DNA of 64,000 nt from Nonomuraea thailandensis (GTDB lineage: Bacteria > Actinomycetota > Actinomycetes > Streptosporangiales > Streptosporangiaceae). Both the position numbers and the translations under genes were made by a program. Positions 41,598 to 50,198 of this stretch are shown here, in pieces (the first letter of the stretch is position 1; every line of letters starts with the position of its first letter). Location of the stretch: contig NZ_JAMZEB010000002.1 of NCBI RefSeq assembly GCF_024172165.1, forward strand, positions 372,001-436,000. The letters are read 5' to 3'. Below the pieces are notes generated by a model that saw only the letters and a list, made by a program, of their open reading frames with translations, was not told the origin of the DNA and did not search any database.

Positions 41598-43574
41598 GTG
41601 AGCGCATTCAACGACATTCGTGACTATGTGGCCATTCCCCGGGTCCTTTCTCTGCGGCTTTCGCCTGATGGCTCCAGGTTGATCTCCACCGTTCAGTCCC
41701 TCAATCCCGACGGCAAGTCGTTCGGCACCGCGCTCTGGGCCGTCCCGCTGGACGGCGAGCCGTACCGGCTGACGCGCTCGGCCAAGGGCGAGTCCGCAGC
41801 CGTCTTCACCGACGCGGGCGACGTGCTGTTCACCTCCGCCCGCCCCGACCCGACCGCCAAGGAGCCCGGCGAGGAGGTGCCCGCGCTGTGGCTGCTGCCC
41901 CGGGCGGGCGGCGAGGCCCGCCAGGTGGCCACCCGGCCCGGCGGCATCGGCGGCGTGCGCACGGCCGGCGACGTGGTCGTGTTCGTCTCCGACGTGCTCG
42001 ACGGCGAGGAGTCGGCCGACGAGGAGAAGCGCAAGGCCCGCAAGGAGGCCGGCATCAGCGCGATCCTGCACGAGGGCTACCCCGTCCGCTACTGGGACCA
42101 CGACCTCGGGCCCGGCCGGCCCAGGCTGTTCGCGGCCAGGCTCGGCGCCGACCGCCTGGAGGACGTGCGCGACCTGACCCCCGACGCGGGCGACGCGCTG
42201 CGCGAGGGCGGGTTCGAGCTGACCCCCGACGGCACCACCGTGATCAGCACCTGGCGCGTGCAGTTGCCGAAGGGCGAGTCGCGCACCGAGCTGGTCGCCA
42301 TCGACGTGGCCACCGGCGAGCGGCGCGTGCTGCTGTCCGACGAGGCCCACGACTTCACCGGGCCGCTGGCGATCTCGCCCGACGGCGCCAGGCTGGCCTG
42401 CTCGCGCGACCGGCTCACCTCGCTCGACGTCTCGGCGTACAGCGAGCTGTGGATCGCCGACCTGGCCACCGGTCAGGGCCGCGCCTACGCGCCGGGCCTG
42501 TGGCCCTCGGACGTCGACTGGGCGCCGGACTCCTCGGCCGTCTACATCGCGGCCGACCACCAGGGCCGCCGCCCGGTCTTCCGGGTCCCGCTGGGCGGGG
42601 AGCCGGCCAGGCTCACCCAGGACGACGCCTCCTACCTCGGCCTCAACCCGTCGCCCGACGGCCGCTGGATCTACGCCCTGCGCAGCGCGGTCGACCTCGC
42701 CCCCGCCCCGGCCAGGATCGACGCCGCCACCGGCGAGATCGCCGACCTGCTCTCGCCCGCGCCGCGGCCGGAGGTGACCGGCACGCTCACCGAGGTCACC
42801 GCCAGCGCCGACGACGGCACCACGATCCGCGGCTGGCTGGCCCTGCCGGAGGGCGCCTCCGCCGCCAGCCCCGCGCCGTTCGTGCTGTTCATCCACGGCG
42901 GCCCGCTCGGCTCCTGGAACGACTGGCAGTGGCGCTGGCAGTCGTGGATCCTGGCCCAGCACGGGTACGCCGTCCTCATGCCCGACCCCTGCATGTCCAC
43001 CGGCTACGGCCAGGAGATGATCGACCGCGGCTGGGGCGACTGGGGCCCGCGCACCCAGGCCGACCTCGACGCGATCGTGGACGCCGCCCTGGCCAGGGAC
43101 GACATCGACAGCGAGCGGATCGCCGCGATGGGCGGCTCGTTCGGCGGCTACATGGCCAACTGGCTGGCCGGCCACACCGACCGCTACAAGGCCATCGTCA
43201 CGCACGCCTCGCTGTGGAACCTCGACCAGTTCGCCGGCACCACGGACGCCGCGATGTACTGGCAGCGCGAGTTCGGCCTGCCCGGCGGTGAGCGCTACTC
43301 GCTGCTGTCGCCGCACAACGCCCTCGACAAGATCACCACTCCGATGCTCGTCATCCACGGCGACAAGGACTACCGGGTGCCCATCGGCGAGGCGCTGCGG
43401 CTGTGGTGGGACCTGCGGCGCACCGAGGTGGACGCGAAGTTCCTGTACTTCCCCGACGAGAACCACTGGATCCTCAAGCCCGGCAACATCGTCGCCTGGT
43501 ACGAGACCGTCCTGGCCTTCCTCGGTCAGCACGTGCTCGGCCAGGAGTGGAAGCGCCCGGACTCGGTGGCGTGA
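41598..43574 (+). CDS. S9-family serine peptidase (acylaminoacyl-peptidase-like)
   Basis: 658 residues. GTG 41598 follows TAGGTT (41585-41590) by 7 nt and has no ribosome binding site, suggesting a leaderless mRNA. Residues 1-400 form a beta-propeller (repeated SPDG and WxPDS motifs). Residues 420-658 form an alpha/beta-hydrolase with the nucleophile in MGGSFGGYMA (Ser about 514), Asp in HGDKDYRVP near 590 and His in ENHWI (about 623). FIHGGPLGSWNDWQWRW is the oxyanion region. Cytoplasmic oligopeptidase or acyl-peptide hydrolase. It overlaps the following gene by 1 nt (TGATG). Confidence 0.93.
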   Translation: MSAFNDIRDYVAIPRVLSLRLSPDGSRLISTVQSLNPDGKSFGTALWAVPLDGEPYRLTRSAKGESAAVFTDAGDVLFTSARPDPTAKEPGEEVPALWLLPRAGGEARQVATRPGGIGGVRTAGDVVVFVSDVLDGEESADEEKRKARKEAGISAILHEGYPVRYWDHDLGPGRPRLFAARLGADRLEDVRDLTPDAGDALREGGFELTPDGTTVISTWRVQLPKGESRTELVAIDVATGERRVLLSDEAHDFTGPLAISPDGARLACSRDRLTSLDVSAYSELWIADLATGQGRAYAPGLWPSDVDWAPDSSAVYIAADHQGRRPVFRVPLGGEPARLTQDDASYLGLNPSPDGRWIYALRSAVDLAPAPARIDAATGEIADLLSPAPRPEVTGTLTEVTASADDGTTIRGWLALPEGASAASPAPFVLFIHGGPLGSWNDWQWRWQSWILAQHGYAVLMPDPCMSTGYGQEMIDRGWGDWGPRTQADLDAIVDAALARDDIDSERIAAMGGSFGGYMANWLAGHTDRYKAIVTHASLWNLDQFAGTTDAAMYWQREFGLPGGERYSLLSPHNALDKITTPMLVIHGDKDYRVPIGEALRLWWDLRRTEVDAKFLYFPDENHWILKPGNIVAWYETVLAFLGQHVLGQEWKRPDSVA

Positions 43575-44362
43575 TGACGGACTTCCTGAGGCTCGCCGAG
43601 GACATCGCCCGCGAGGCCGGCGACATGCTGCTGGCCAAGCGGCCCACGATGTCCGGCGAGATCGAGACCAAGTCCAGCCCCACCGACGTGGTCACCGCGC
43701 TGGACAAGGAGTCCGAGGAGCTCATCCGCGAGCGCATCCTGGCCGCCAGGCCCGGCGACCGCGTCCTCGGCGAGGAGGGCGGCGAGGACCCCGGCGAGTC
43801 CGACGTGCGCTGGATCGTGGACCCCGTCGACGGCACCGTCAACTTCCTGTACGGCCTGCCGGACTGGGCGGTGTCCATCGCCGTCGAGGTACGCGGCGAG
43901 GTCGTGGCCGGCGTCGTCAACGTGCCGTCGCGCGGCGAGGTCTTCACCGCGGCACGCGGCGAGGGCGCCTGGCTGGGCGGCTCGCGGCTGCGCTGCAACA
44001 CGGGCGTGCCGCTGGCCCAGGCGCTGGTGGCGACCGGCTTCGGCTACTCCGAGACCCGGCGCGCGGTGCAGGGCGAGGTGGTCGCCCAGGTGCTGCCGCG
44101 CGTCCGCGACATCCGGCGCGGCGGATCGTGCGCCGTCGACCTGTGCTCGCTGGCGGCGGGGCGGGTGGACGCCTACTACGAGCGCGGCATCAACCAGTGG
44201 GACTACGCCGCGGCGGGCCTGCTGGCGACCGAGTCGGGCGCCAGGTTCGGCGGGCTGAACGGGCGGCCTGCCAGCCCCGACTACGCGTTGTGCGCGGCCC
44301 CGGGGCTGTTCGAGGAGCTGCATGACCTGCTGGCGCCGCTGAACCCCGAACGCGACTCCTGA
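43574..44362 (+). CDS. Inositol-monophosphatase family phosphatase
   Basis: 262 residues, start codon overlapping the S9 peptidase stop. Metal-site motifs: the glutamate in GEEGGED near 70, WIVDPVDGTVNFLYGLP near 80-95, and NQWDYAAAGLLATESG near 205. Mg-dependent removal of phosphate from myo-inositol 1-phosphate or a related monoester; some family members act on histidinol phosphate or NADP, so specificity is not certain. Translationally coupled to the peptidase gene; a strong terminator follows. Confidence 0.92.
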   Translation: MTDFLRLAEDIAREAGDMLLAKRPTMSGEIETKSSPTDVVTALDKESEELIRERILAARPGDRVLGEEGGEDPGESDVRWIVDPVDGTVNFLYGLPDWAVSIAVEVRGEVVAGVVNVPSRGEVFTAARGEGAWLGGSRLRCNTGVPLAQALVATGFGYSETRRAVQGEVVAQVLPRVRDIRRGGSCAVDLCSLAAGRVDAYYERGINQWDYAAAGLLATESGARFGGLNGRPASPDYALCAAPGLFEELHDLLAPLNPERDS

Positions 44363-44370
44363 TCTGGTGG

Positions 44371-44405
44371 CGAAACGGCCGGAGCCCTGGGCTCCGGCCG
44401 TTTCG
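44371..44405. terminator. Strong bidirectional hairpin terminator
   Basis: CGAAACGGCCGGAGC pairs with GCTCCGGCCGTTTCG (15 bp, perfect) around a 5-nt centre. It lies between the convergent inositol-phosphatase gene and the 54-codon gene; TTTCG on one side gives a short T-run. Confidence 0.8.
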
Positions 44406-44410
44406 CATGG

Positions 44411-44575
44411 CTAGCGGGGCAACGGGATGCCGTGATCGTCGGCCAGACGGCGCAGGTCCTCGATCATGGCGGTGAGGGTGTCGGCGAGGTAGTCGTCGCC
44501 GACGCTACGGGCCTCCCGAAGGCCCTTGTAAGCCTGGTCGAGGCGGTGTTCGATCGTGGTCGTGAACTCGCCCAT
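44411..44575 (-). CDS. Small helical protein of 54 residues, unknown function
   Basis: From ATG 44575, with GGTGAG directly upstream, to TAG at 44411. It begins MGEFTTTIEHRLDQAYKGL, continues with ADTLTAMIEDLRRLADDHGI and ends PLPR. Two amphipathic helices are predicted (residues 4-22 and 26-46), strongly charged, with no cysteine or membrane segment. Biased composition, good start context and a terminator just beyond the stop support a real gene. The family is not recognised; it diverges from the response-regulator gene. Confidence 0.7.
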   Translation of the reverse strand: MGEFTTTIEHRLDQAYKGLREARSVGDDYLADTLTAMIEDLRRLADDHGIPLPR

Positions 44576-44808
44576 CTCACCTACTCTCTGGGGGTTCGAC
44601 TCATGCGGGGGGCGAAGTCTCCCGTTGCCGGATGAAGACCGGGCAAGGGGTGTCCCGCAGGCATACCCCGGCTTGTCGCCTTCCGAAACATGAATTTCGC
44701 GCCGCTTCGACTCGCGCCGGGGTCACCGACCCCTGAACATGCCTTACCGTGCGCTTATCGAGCCTGTGGGCAGAATGAGTGCCCAGAATCGGAGAGAGGT
44801 GTACCGGC

Positions 44809-45462
44809 GTGCGCGTGCTGGTTGTAGAGGATGAGCGGGTGCTCGCTGACGCGATCGCGACGGGGCTGCGGCGCGAGGCCATGGCGGTGGACGTCGCCTA
44901 CGACGGTGGCGGCGCCCTGGAGCGGACCTCCTACATCGACTACGACGTGATCGTGCTGGACCGGGACCTGCCGGTGGTGCACGGCGACGAGGTGTGCCGG
45001 CGGCTGGTGGAGCAGCGCACGGCCTCGCGCATCCTGATGCTGACCGCGTCCGGCGACGTGGACGACAAGGTGGAGGGGCTCGGTCTGGGGGCCGACGACT
45101 ACCTGGCCAAGCCGTTCGTGTTCATCGAGCTGGTCGCCCGGGTGCGCGCGCTCGGCCGCCGCTCCGCCCCCGCCCTGCCGCCCGTGCTGGAGCGGGCCGG
45201 GATCAGGCTCGACCCCGGCAAGCGGCTGGTGGAGCGCGACGGCAGGGAGGTCGTGCTGACCAAGAAGGAGTTCGCGGTGCTGGAGGAGCTGATGCGGGCC
45301 GAAGGGGCCGTGGTCAGCCAGGAGGACCTGCTGGACAAGGCGTGGGACGAGAACATCGATCCCTTCACGAACGTGGTCCGCGTGACCATGATGACGCTGC
45401 GGAAGAAGCTGGGTGAGCCTCAGGTGATCGAGACTGTGCCCGGGGTTGGGTACAAGTTGTGA
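44809..45462 (+). CDS. OmpR/PhoB-family response regulator
   Basis: 217 residues from GTG 44809, with GGAGAGAGG upstream. Receiver domain: acidic pocket VVEDE at residues 4-8, phospho-acceptor Asp51 in VIVLDRDLP, Thr in LTASGD near 80, Lys in YLAKPF near 101. The C-terminal winged helix runs from 125 to 217 (EVVLTKKEFAVLEELMRA, NVVRVTMMTLRKKLGEPQVIETVPGVGYKL). A DNA-binding output regulator phosphorylated by the kinase encoded next, with a 4-nt GTGA overlap. Confidence 0.95.
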   Translation: MRVLVVEDERVLADAIATGLRREAMAVDVAYDGGGALERTSYIDYDVIVLDRDLPVVHGDEVCRRLVEQRTASRILMLTASGDVDDKVEGLGLGADDYLAKPFVFIELVARVRALGRRSAPALPPVLERAGIRLDPGKRLVERDGREVVLTKKEFAVLEELMRAEGAVVSQEDLLDKAWDENIDPFTNVVRVTMMTLRKKLGEPQVIETVPGVGYKL

Positions 45463-46766
45463 CTGAACGGCCAGAGCGTGAGGCGGGGCCGACGCACCCG
45501 ATGATCAGCCCGCACTCGGCGAGGAAGGCGACGCGCGTGCAGGCGGCCCCGCCGCCCAGCGGACCGCCCGCCTGGGACGGCCCGCCCCCGCCTGCGCAGC
45601 CGGTGGTTCCACGCTCCACCATGGAGCGTGTGAAGGAGCTTCCCGGCAAGGTGAGCATCCGCTGGCGGCTGACGATCACCTACAGCGCGCTGGTCTTCGC
45701 GGCGGCGGCCGCGCTGCTGTTCTCCGTCTACGCCATCGTCGGCAACGCCATCAGCGCGGCATGGCCGATCTTCGAGACCAACCTGCCGCCCACTCTGGAC
45801 GCGCAGTTCCAGGAGTACATGCGCAGCTACCAGAAGCTGGCGGTGCAGTACGCCAGGGACGCGCTGCTGACCAGCTCCGTGATGGCGCTGGTGGGCGTCG
45901 GCATCCTGGCGCTGATCATCGGCTACTTCATCGCCGACCGGGCGCTGCGGCCCGTGGCGCAGATGACCGCCACGGCCAAGAAGCTGTCGGAGAGCACCCT
46001 GGCCCACCAGCGCATCGCCCTGGAGGGCCCCAACGACGAGCTGAAGGAGCTGGCCGACACCTTCGACGCCATGCTCACCCGCCTCAACGTCGCCTTCGAC
46101 ACCCAGCGCAGGTTCGTGGCCAACGCCTCGCACGAGCTGCGCACCCCCCTCACCATCAACAGGACGGTCCTGGAGATCGCCCTGTCGGACCCGGAGGCGT
46201 CGCAGGACCTCAAGGCGCTCGGCCGCACCCTGCTGGAGGTCAACGCGCGCAACGAGAAGCTCATCGAGGGGCTGCTGCTGCTCGCCAGGAGCGAACGCGA
46301 ACTCGCCGTGCGCAAACCGCTCGACGTCATGGAAGTCGCCCAGACCGCCGTGGAACAGCTCGCGCCCTTCGCCGAAGAGCACGGCGTAACGGTCTCCACC
46401 GAACTGGTCAGCGCGCCTACCATAGGCGATCCGGTGCTGCTGGAACGCTCTGTCAGCAACCTGCTGGAGAACGCCGTCAAGTACAACATTCCCGAAAACG
46501 GAAAAGTCTGGATCCGGACGGGAATGGCGGACGGTGCCTTGGTTGTTCAGGTGGCCAACACAGGACAGCATGTGCCGGCGTACGAGGTGAACAGCCTGTT
46601 CGAGCCGTTCAGGAGGCTCCACGCGGACCGTGTGGACTCGGCCAAGGGATCGGGTCTGGGGCTGTCCATCGTCCGTGCGGTGGTGCAGGCGCACGGCGGG
46701 AATGTTGCCGCCGTGCCGCGCGATGGTGGAGGGCTGGTCGTGACCATTCGGCTTCCGAGGCGATGA
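45459..46766 (+). CDS. Sensor histidine kinase
   Basis: 435 residues. A cytoplasmic Pro-rich N-tail (1-65) precedes TM1 (about 75-95), a short extracytoplasmic loop (95-130, LPPTLDAQFQEYMRSYQKLAVQY), TM2 (135-160), a HAMP domain (LRPVAQMTATAKKLSESTLAHQRIAL), DHp with FVANASHELRTPL (His about 225), and a HATPase_c domain with NLLENAVKYN (N box), a degenerate ANTGQHV (G1) and GSGLGLSIVRAVVQAHGG (G2). Cognate partner of the preceding response regulator. The G1 box lacks the usual DxGxG aspartate (ANTGQ), which may weaken ATP binding. Confidence 0.93.
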   Translation: MTERPEREAGPTHPMISPHSARKATRVQAAPPPSGPPAWDGPPPPAQPVVPRSTMERVKELPGKVSIRWRLTITYSALVFAAAAALLFSVYAIVGNAISAAWPIFETNLPPTLDAQFQEYMRSYQKLAVQYARDALLTSSVMALVGVGILALIIGYFIADRALRPVAQMTATAKKLSESTLAHQRIALEGPNDELKELADTFDAMLTRLNVAFDTQRRFVANASHELRTPLTINRTVLEIALSDPEASQDLKALGRTLLEVNARNEKLIEGLLLLARSERELAVRKPLDVMEVAQTAVEQLAPFAEEHGVTVSTELVSAPTIGDPVLLERSVSNLLENAVKYNIPENGKVWIRTGMADGALVVQVANTGQHVPAYEVNSLFEPFRRLHADRVDSAKGSGLGLSIVRAVVQAHGGNVAAVPRDGGGLVVTIRLPRR

Positions 46767-47076
46767 ACGGCTGTGCCGCCGTGGCGCGTTCGTGTGCGTG
46801 TTGAGTCACGGGGGGCGTCTCATCCACGCCGCACATGTGGTTGGATGTGCCGTCGAACACGGTGGTGCATGACGCCAAGGCTGTGGGTTTCGCCATATTT
46901 GGCTAACCATTGCCGTCGGCAGCAGGCCCTGACGTGTTGGGAGGTTCGTTGTCCGTTTCCGCGGGGTACCGATGGGAAATCTCCCCGACGGAACGGGCAC
47001 AAGATGGGCTTCCCGGACGTTAGAAGACGCGCGATGAGCGCGAACACATATGGATGAGGGGGATGGAGTAAGCACA
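46767..47076. other. 310-bp intergenic region
   Basis: No gene found. The sequence around 46890-46905 (CCATATTTGGCTAACC) is AT-rich for this genome and may be promoter DNA for the DUF4193 gene. No riboswitch or clear hairpin recognised. Confidence 0.45.
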
Positions 47077-47376
47077 ATGGCTACCGACTACGACAGCCCG
47101 CGCAAGACAGACGACGACCTGGGGGAGGACAGCCTCCAGGAGCTGCAGGCGCGGCGCACCGACAAGTCGTCTGGCAGCATCGACATCGACGAGACCGACC
47201 TGGCCGAGTCGCTTGAGCTGCCCGGTGCGGACCTGTCGAACGAAGAGCTCTCCCTGCGGGTGATCCCCCGTCAGGCCGACGAGTTCACCTGCTCGCGCTG
47301 CTTCCTGGTGCACCACCGCAGCCAGCTGGCCTCCGAGAAGAACGGCCAGCAGGTCTGCCGGGAGTGCGCCGCCTAA
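47077..47376 (+). CDS. DUF4193 protein with C-terminal zinc-finger-like cysteines
   Basis: 99 residues from ATG 47077, with GGAG upstream (an ATG at 47050 is possible but less well placed). Starts MATDYDSPRKTDDDLGEDSLQELQARR, the DUF4193 signature of actinobacteria, and ends with CSRCFLVHHRSQLASEK and CRECAA, two CxxC pairs that could bind zinc. Highly acidic N-terminal half. Function unknown; related proteins carry an RNA-polymerase-associated or regulatory look but this is unproven. Confidence 0.92.
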   Translation: MATDYDSPRKTDDDLGEDSLQELQARRTDKSSGSIDIDETDLAESLELPGADLSNEELSLRVIPRQADEFTCSRCFLVHHRSQLASEKNGQQVCRECAA

Positions 47377-47457
47377 TTCCTGGAGCGAAGGAGCTCGGGG
47401 CGGGCAGAGAGACGGCACACCCTGGGCGATCGCGACCAAGAGACATGGAGGCACCGC

Positions 47458-48264
47458 GTGGCCGTACCAGAGAAAGACCAGCAACCAGGCAGTGAGATCG
47501 CCGACCCCGATCGTGAGGTCGGCGAGCTCGTTGGCAGGCTCACCGGACCCGGTGAACTCGAGCCGGCCGAGCGGCGCAGGCTGCTCGGCCGACTAGCCCA
47601 GGCGCTGTCCGCCGGGGCGAAGAAGGCACGGGCGACCGGCGCGGGCCGGGGCCGCTGGCTGGCCGACGTCTTCCTCAACATCGCGCCGCGCATCCCGATC
47701 AGGGATCTGCACACCCTTGCCGAGCATCATCATGGCCTGACCGGCGAAGAGCTCGCCGACGACCTGGTGCGCACCGCGCAGAAGGCCACGATGACGGTCG
47801 GCGCCATCGGCGGAGCACTGGCAGCGGCCGAGTTCGCCGCGCCACCCCTCCTGCTCTCCGCCCCCGCCCAGCTCGTCGCCGAGACCATCGTCGTCGCCGC
47901 CATCGAGGTCAAGCTGCTGGCCGAGCTGCACGAGGTCTACGGCGTACACGTGCAGGGCACCGGCACCCAGCGCGCCATCGCGTTCACCGCGGCCTGGGCC
48001 AGACAACGCGGCATCGACCCCCTCGCACCCGCGTCCGTCTCCCTGGCTCTGGGAGCCGCCACCAAGACGGCTCTGCGCAACCGTCTCATGCGGACGCTGG
48101 GGCGGCATCTGACCACCTTCGGCCCGTTCCTGACCGGCGCCATCGCCGGAGGCGCGCTCAACCGCATGGCCACCAAGAAACTGGGCGAGGCCATCCGCAA
48201 CGATCTGCGCGTCAAGCGTCCCTCGCTGCCCCAGGACCCCGGCCGGGACGAGCTCGCCCCCTAG
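47458..48264 (+). CDS. Conserved actinobacterial membrane-associated protein
   Basis: 268 residues from GTG 47458, with GGAGGC upstream. An acidic N-terminus (1-50) is followed by helices, then a hydrophobic helical core around 115-165 (MTVGAIGGALAAAEFAAPPLLLSAPAQLVAETIVVAAIEVKLLAELHEVYG) and a glycine-rich hydrophobic stretch near 215-235. The core has a faint resemblance to EcsC-like proteins. Function not known. It lies 81 bp after DUF4193 on the same strand and is probably co-transcribed with it. Confidence 0.75.
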   Translation: MAVPEKDQQPGSEIADPDREVGELVGRLTGPGELEPAERRRLLGRLAQALSAGAKKARATGAGRGRWLADVFLNIAPRIPIRDLHTLAEHHHGLTGEELADDLVRTAQKATMTVGAIGGALAAAEFAAPPLLLSAPAQLVAETIVVAAIEVKLLAELHEVYGVHVQGTGTQRAIAFTAAWARQRGIDPLAPASVSLALGAATKTALRNRLMRTLGRHLTTFGPFLTGAIAGGALNRMATKKLGEAIRNDLRVKRPSLPQDPGRDELAP

Positions 48265-48318
48265 GCGGCAGAGCGGACCGCCCGGCCGCGCGGGGCTCCG
48301 GCGGCCGTGGTAGTAGGC

Positions 48319-48378
48319 GGTGCCACCCGGTGCCAGGCAGTGCCGGCGGGTGCCAGGCGGTGCCGGCCGGTGGGTGCT
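48319..48378. repeat. Decamer tandem repeat, six copies
   Basis: A 10-bp unit close to GGTGCCRGSC repeats six times without gaps between the convergent genes ending at 48264 and 48377. The last copy overlaps the paaK stop codon. Confidence 0.75.
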
Positions 48379-49672
48379 AGCCGTCCCGCCTGTCGACGAC
48401 GCGCCTGAGCTTGCCGACCGACCGTTCCAGCGTCTCCGGGTCCACGACGTCGATCTCGACGCTGACGCCGACGGTGTCCTTGACCGCCCTGGCCAGCACC
48501 TCGCCCGCCTCCGCCCGGCCTGAGAAGCCGGGGCGCGCCTCGACCCTGACCGTCATCACGTCGAGCCGCTCCGGGCGGGTCAGGTGGAGCTGGAAGTGCG
48601 GCGACAGGCCCTCGATGCCCAGCACCAGCTCCTCGATCTGGGTCGGGAACACGTTCACGCCCCGCAGGATGATCATGTCGTCGGTGCGCCCGGTCACCTT
48701 CTCCATGCGCCGGAAGGCCGGCCTCGCGGTGCCGGGCAGCAGCCGGGTCAGGTCGCGCGTGCGGTAGCGGATGACCGGCATGGCCTCCTTGGTGAGGCTG
48801 GTGAAGACCAGCTCGCCCTCGGGGGCGGGCTCGCCGGTGAACGGGTCGACGGTCTCCGGGTAGAAGTGGTCCTCCCAGATGTGCAGCCCGTCCTTGGTCT
48901 CGACGCACTCGTTGGCCACGCCGGGGCCCATCACCTCCGACAGCCCGTAGATGTCCACGGCGTGCAGGTCGAAGCGGTCCTCGATCTCCGCGCGCATCTT
49001 CTCGGTCCACGGCTCGGCGCCGAAGATGCCGATCCGCAGCGACGACTCGCGCGGGTCCAGGCCCTGGGCGGCGAACTCGTCCAGCAGGGCCAGCATGTAC
49101 GACGGCGTCACCATGATCACGTCGGGCCGGAAGTCCTGGATGAGCCGCACCTGACGGGGCGTCATCCCGCCGGAGACGGGCACCACCGTGCAGCCGAGCC
49201 GCTCGGCCCCGTAGTGCGCGCCCAGGCCGCCGGTGAACAGGCCGTAGCCGTAGGCGACGTGCACGATGTCGCCCGGCCGCCCGCCGGAGGCGCGGATCGA
49301 GCGGGCCACGACCTCCGCCCAGACGTCGATGTCGTTTTTGGTGTAACCGACCACGGTGGGCTGGCCGGTGGTGCCGCTGGAGGCGTGGACGCGCACCACC
49401 TGCTCGCGCGGCACCGCGAACATGCCGAACGGGTAGGACTCGCGCAGGTCCTGCTTCGTGGTGAAGGGGAACTTCGCCAGGTCGCCGAGCTCCTTGCAGT
49501 CGCTCGGATGCACGCCCGCCCGGTCGAACTTGTCCCGGTAGAGCGGGACGTGCTCGTAGGCGCGGCGCAGGGTGCGCTGAAGGCGTTCGAGCTGGAGCGC
49601 CATGAGCTCGTCGCGGGACACGCGCTCGATCGGGTCGAGCTCGTGGCCGGCGGGGGGATCTCCAAGTCTCAT
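48377..49672 (-). CDS. paaK: Phenylacetate-CoA ligase
   Basis: 431 residues from ATG 49672, overlapping the paaI stop (ATGA). Adenylate-forming enzyme with P-loop ASSGTTGQPTVVGYT near 97, GYGLFTGGLGAHYGAE, the adenosine-binding YGLSEVMGPGV, and a hinge/C-terminal lid with VTGRTDDMIILRGVNVFPTQIEE. Matches PaaK in length and motif spacing. Converts phenylacetate (or another aryl acid) with ATP and CoA to the CoA thioester. Other paa genes (paaABCDE) are not in the window, so it may serve a different aromatic acid. Confidence 0.93.
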   Translation of the reverse strand: MRLGDPPAGHELDPIERVSRDELMALQLERLQRTLRRAYEHVPLYRDKFDRAGVHPSDCKELGDLAKFPFTTKQDLRESYPFGMFAVPREQVVRVHASSGTTGQPTVVGYTKNDIDVWAEVVARSIRASGGRPGDIVHVAYGYGLFTGGLGAHYGAERLGCTVVPVSGGMTPRQVRLIQDFRPDVIMVTPSYMLALLDEFAAQGLDPRESSLRIGIFGAEPWTEKMRAEIEDRFDLHAVDIYGLSEVMGPGVANECVETKDGLHIWEDHFYPETVDPFTGEPAPEGELVFTSLTKEAMPVIRYRTRDLTRLLPGTARPAFRRMEKVTGRTDDMIILRGVNVFPTQIEELVLGIEGLSPHFQLHLTRPERLDVMTVRVEARPGFSGRAEAGEVLARAVKDTVGVSVEIDVVDPETLERSVGKLRRVVDRRDG

Positions 49673-50055
49673 CTCAACTCCCGGCTCCGGCCGCGGAACT
49701 CCGCGACCACCTGACCGTCGGGCCGCCGCACGGTGACGTCGTAGATGCCGCTGCGCCCGTAGCGGGTGCGCTCGGCGGCCTCGGCCACCAGCACGTCACC
49801 GGCGCGGGCGGGGGAGACGAACGCGATCTCCGCGCCGGCCGCCACCGTGACGGGGCCGGAGGTGTTGCACGCGCACGCGAAGGCCGTGTCGGCCAGCAGG
49901 AACACGTACCCGCCGTGACACAGGTCGTGGCCGTTGATCATCTGGTCGGTCACGGCCATGCGGCACACCGCCCGGCCCTCGCCCAGCTCCGCCAGCTCGA
50001 TGCCCAGGGCGGCGGAGGCGGTGTCGGCGTCCATCATGCGACGCGCGCTCTCCAA
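49669..50055 (-). CDS. paaI: PaaI-type hotdog thioesterase
   Basis: 128 residues. TTG 50055 has GGGAGA 6 nt upstream, the best ribosome binding site here; ATG 50037 is an internal alternative. Hotdog fold with AVTDQMINGHDLCHGGYVFLLADTAFACACN holding the catalytic Asn/Asp and HGG motif of PaaI. It hydrolyses aromatic acyl-CoA that would otherwise trap CoA. Translationally coupled to paaK. Its promoter contains a PaaR-like operator. Confidence 0.92.
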   Translation of the reverse strand: MESARRMMDADTASAALGIELAELGEGRAVCRMAVTDQMINGHDLCHGGYVFLLADTAFACACNTSGPVTVAAGAEIAFVSPARAGDVLVAEAAERTRYGRSGIYDVTVRRPDGQVVAEFRGRSRELR

Positions 50056-50065
50056 CGCGGATCTC

Positions 50066-50095
50066 CCTTGTTAACTGACCGAATGTTCGGTAAAC
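50066..50095 (-). promoter_or_regulatory. paaI-paaK promoter with PaaR-like operator
   Basis: On the reverse strand TTGTTT (50090-50095), an 18-bp spacer and TAACAA (50066-50071). The spacer reads ACTGACCGAATGTTCGGT on the forward strand and contains the palindrome ACCGAATGTTCGGT (50076-50089). It agrees closely with the TetR-family PaaR site reported for Corynebacterium (ACTnACCG-n6-CGGTnAGT, from memory). The site lies in the divergent region with the MBL gene. No paaR gene is in the window. Confidence 0.75.
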
Positions 50096-50198
50096 AAATC
50101 ATCGGCCTGACTTCCCTGTCAAGGGACCGGGCCGCAGGTTCGAGCGGCGCCGCGGGGTATGCCTCTCACGGAACCACGCCTGAGCGGGAGGAGCAGCG

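Noticed and set aside
44719..44733. GGGGTC-ACC-GACCCC inverted repeat upstream of the response regulator
   Set aside because: Short GC palindromes of this size are frequent in such DNA; position relative to a promoter is unclear.
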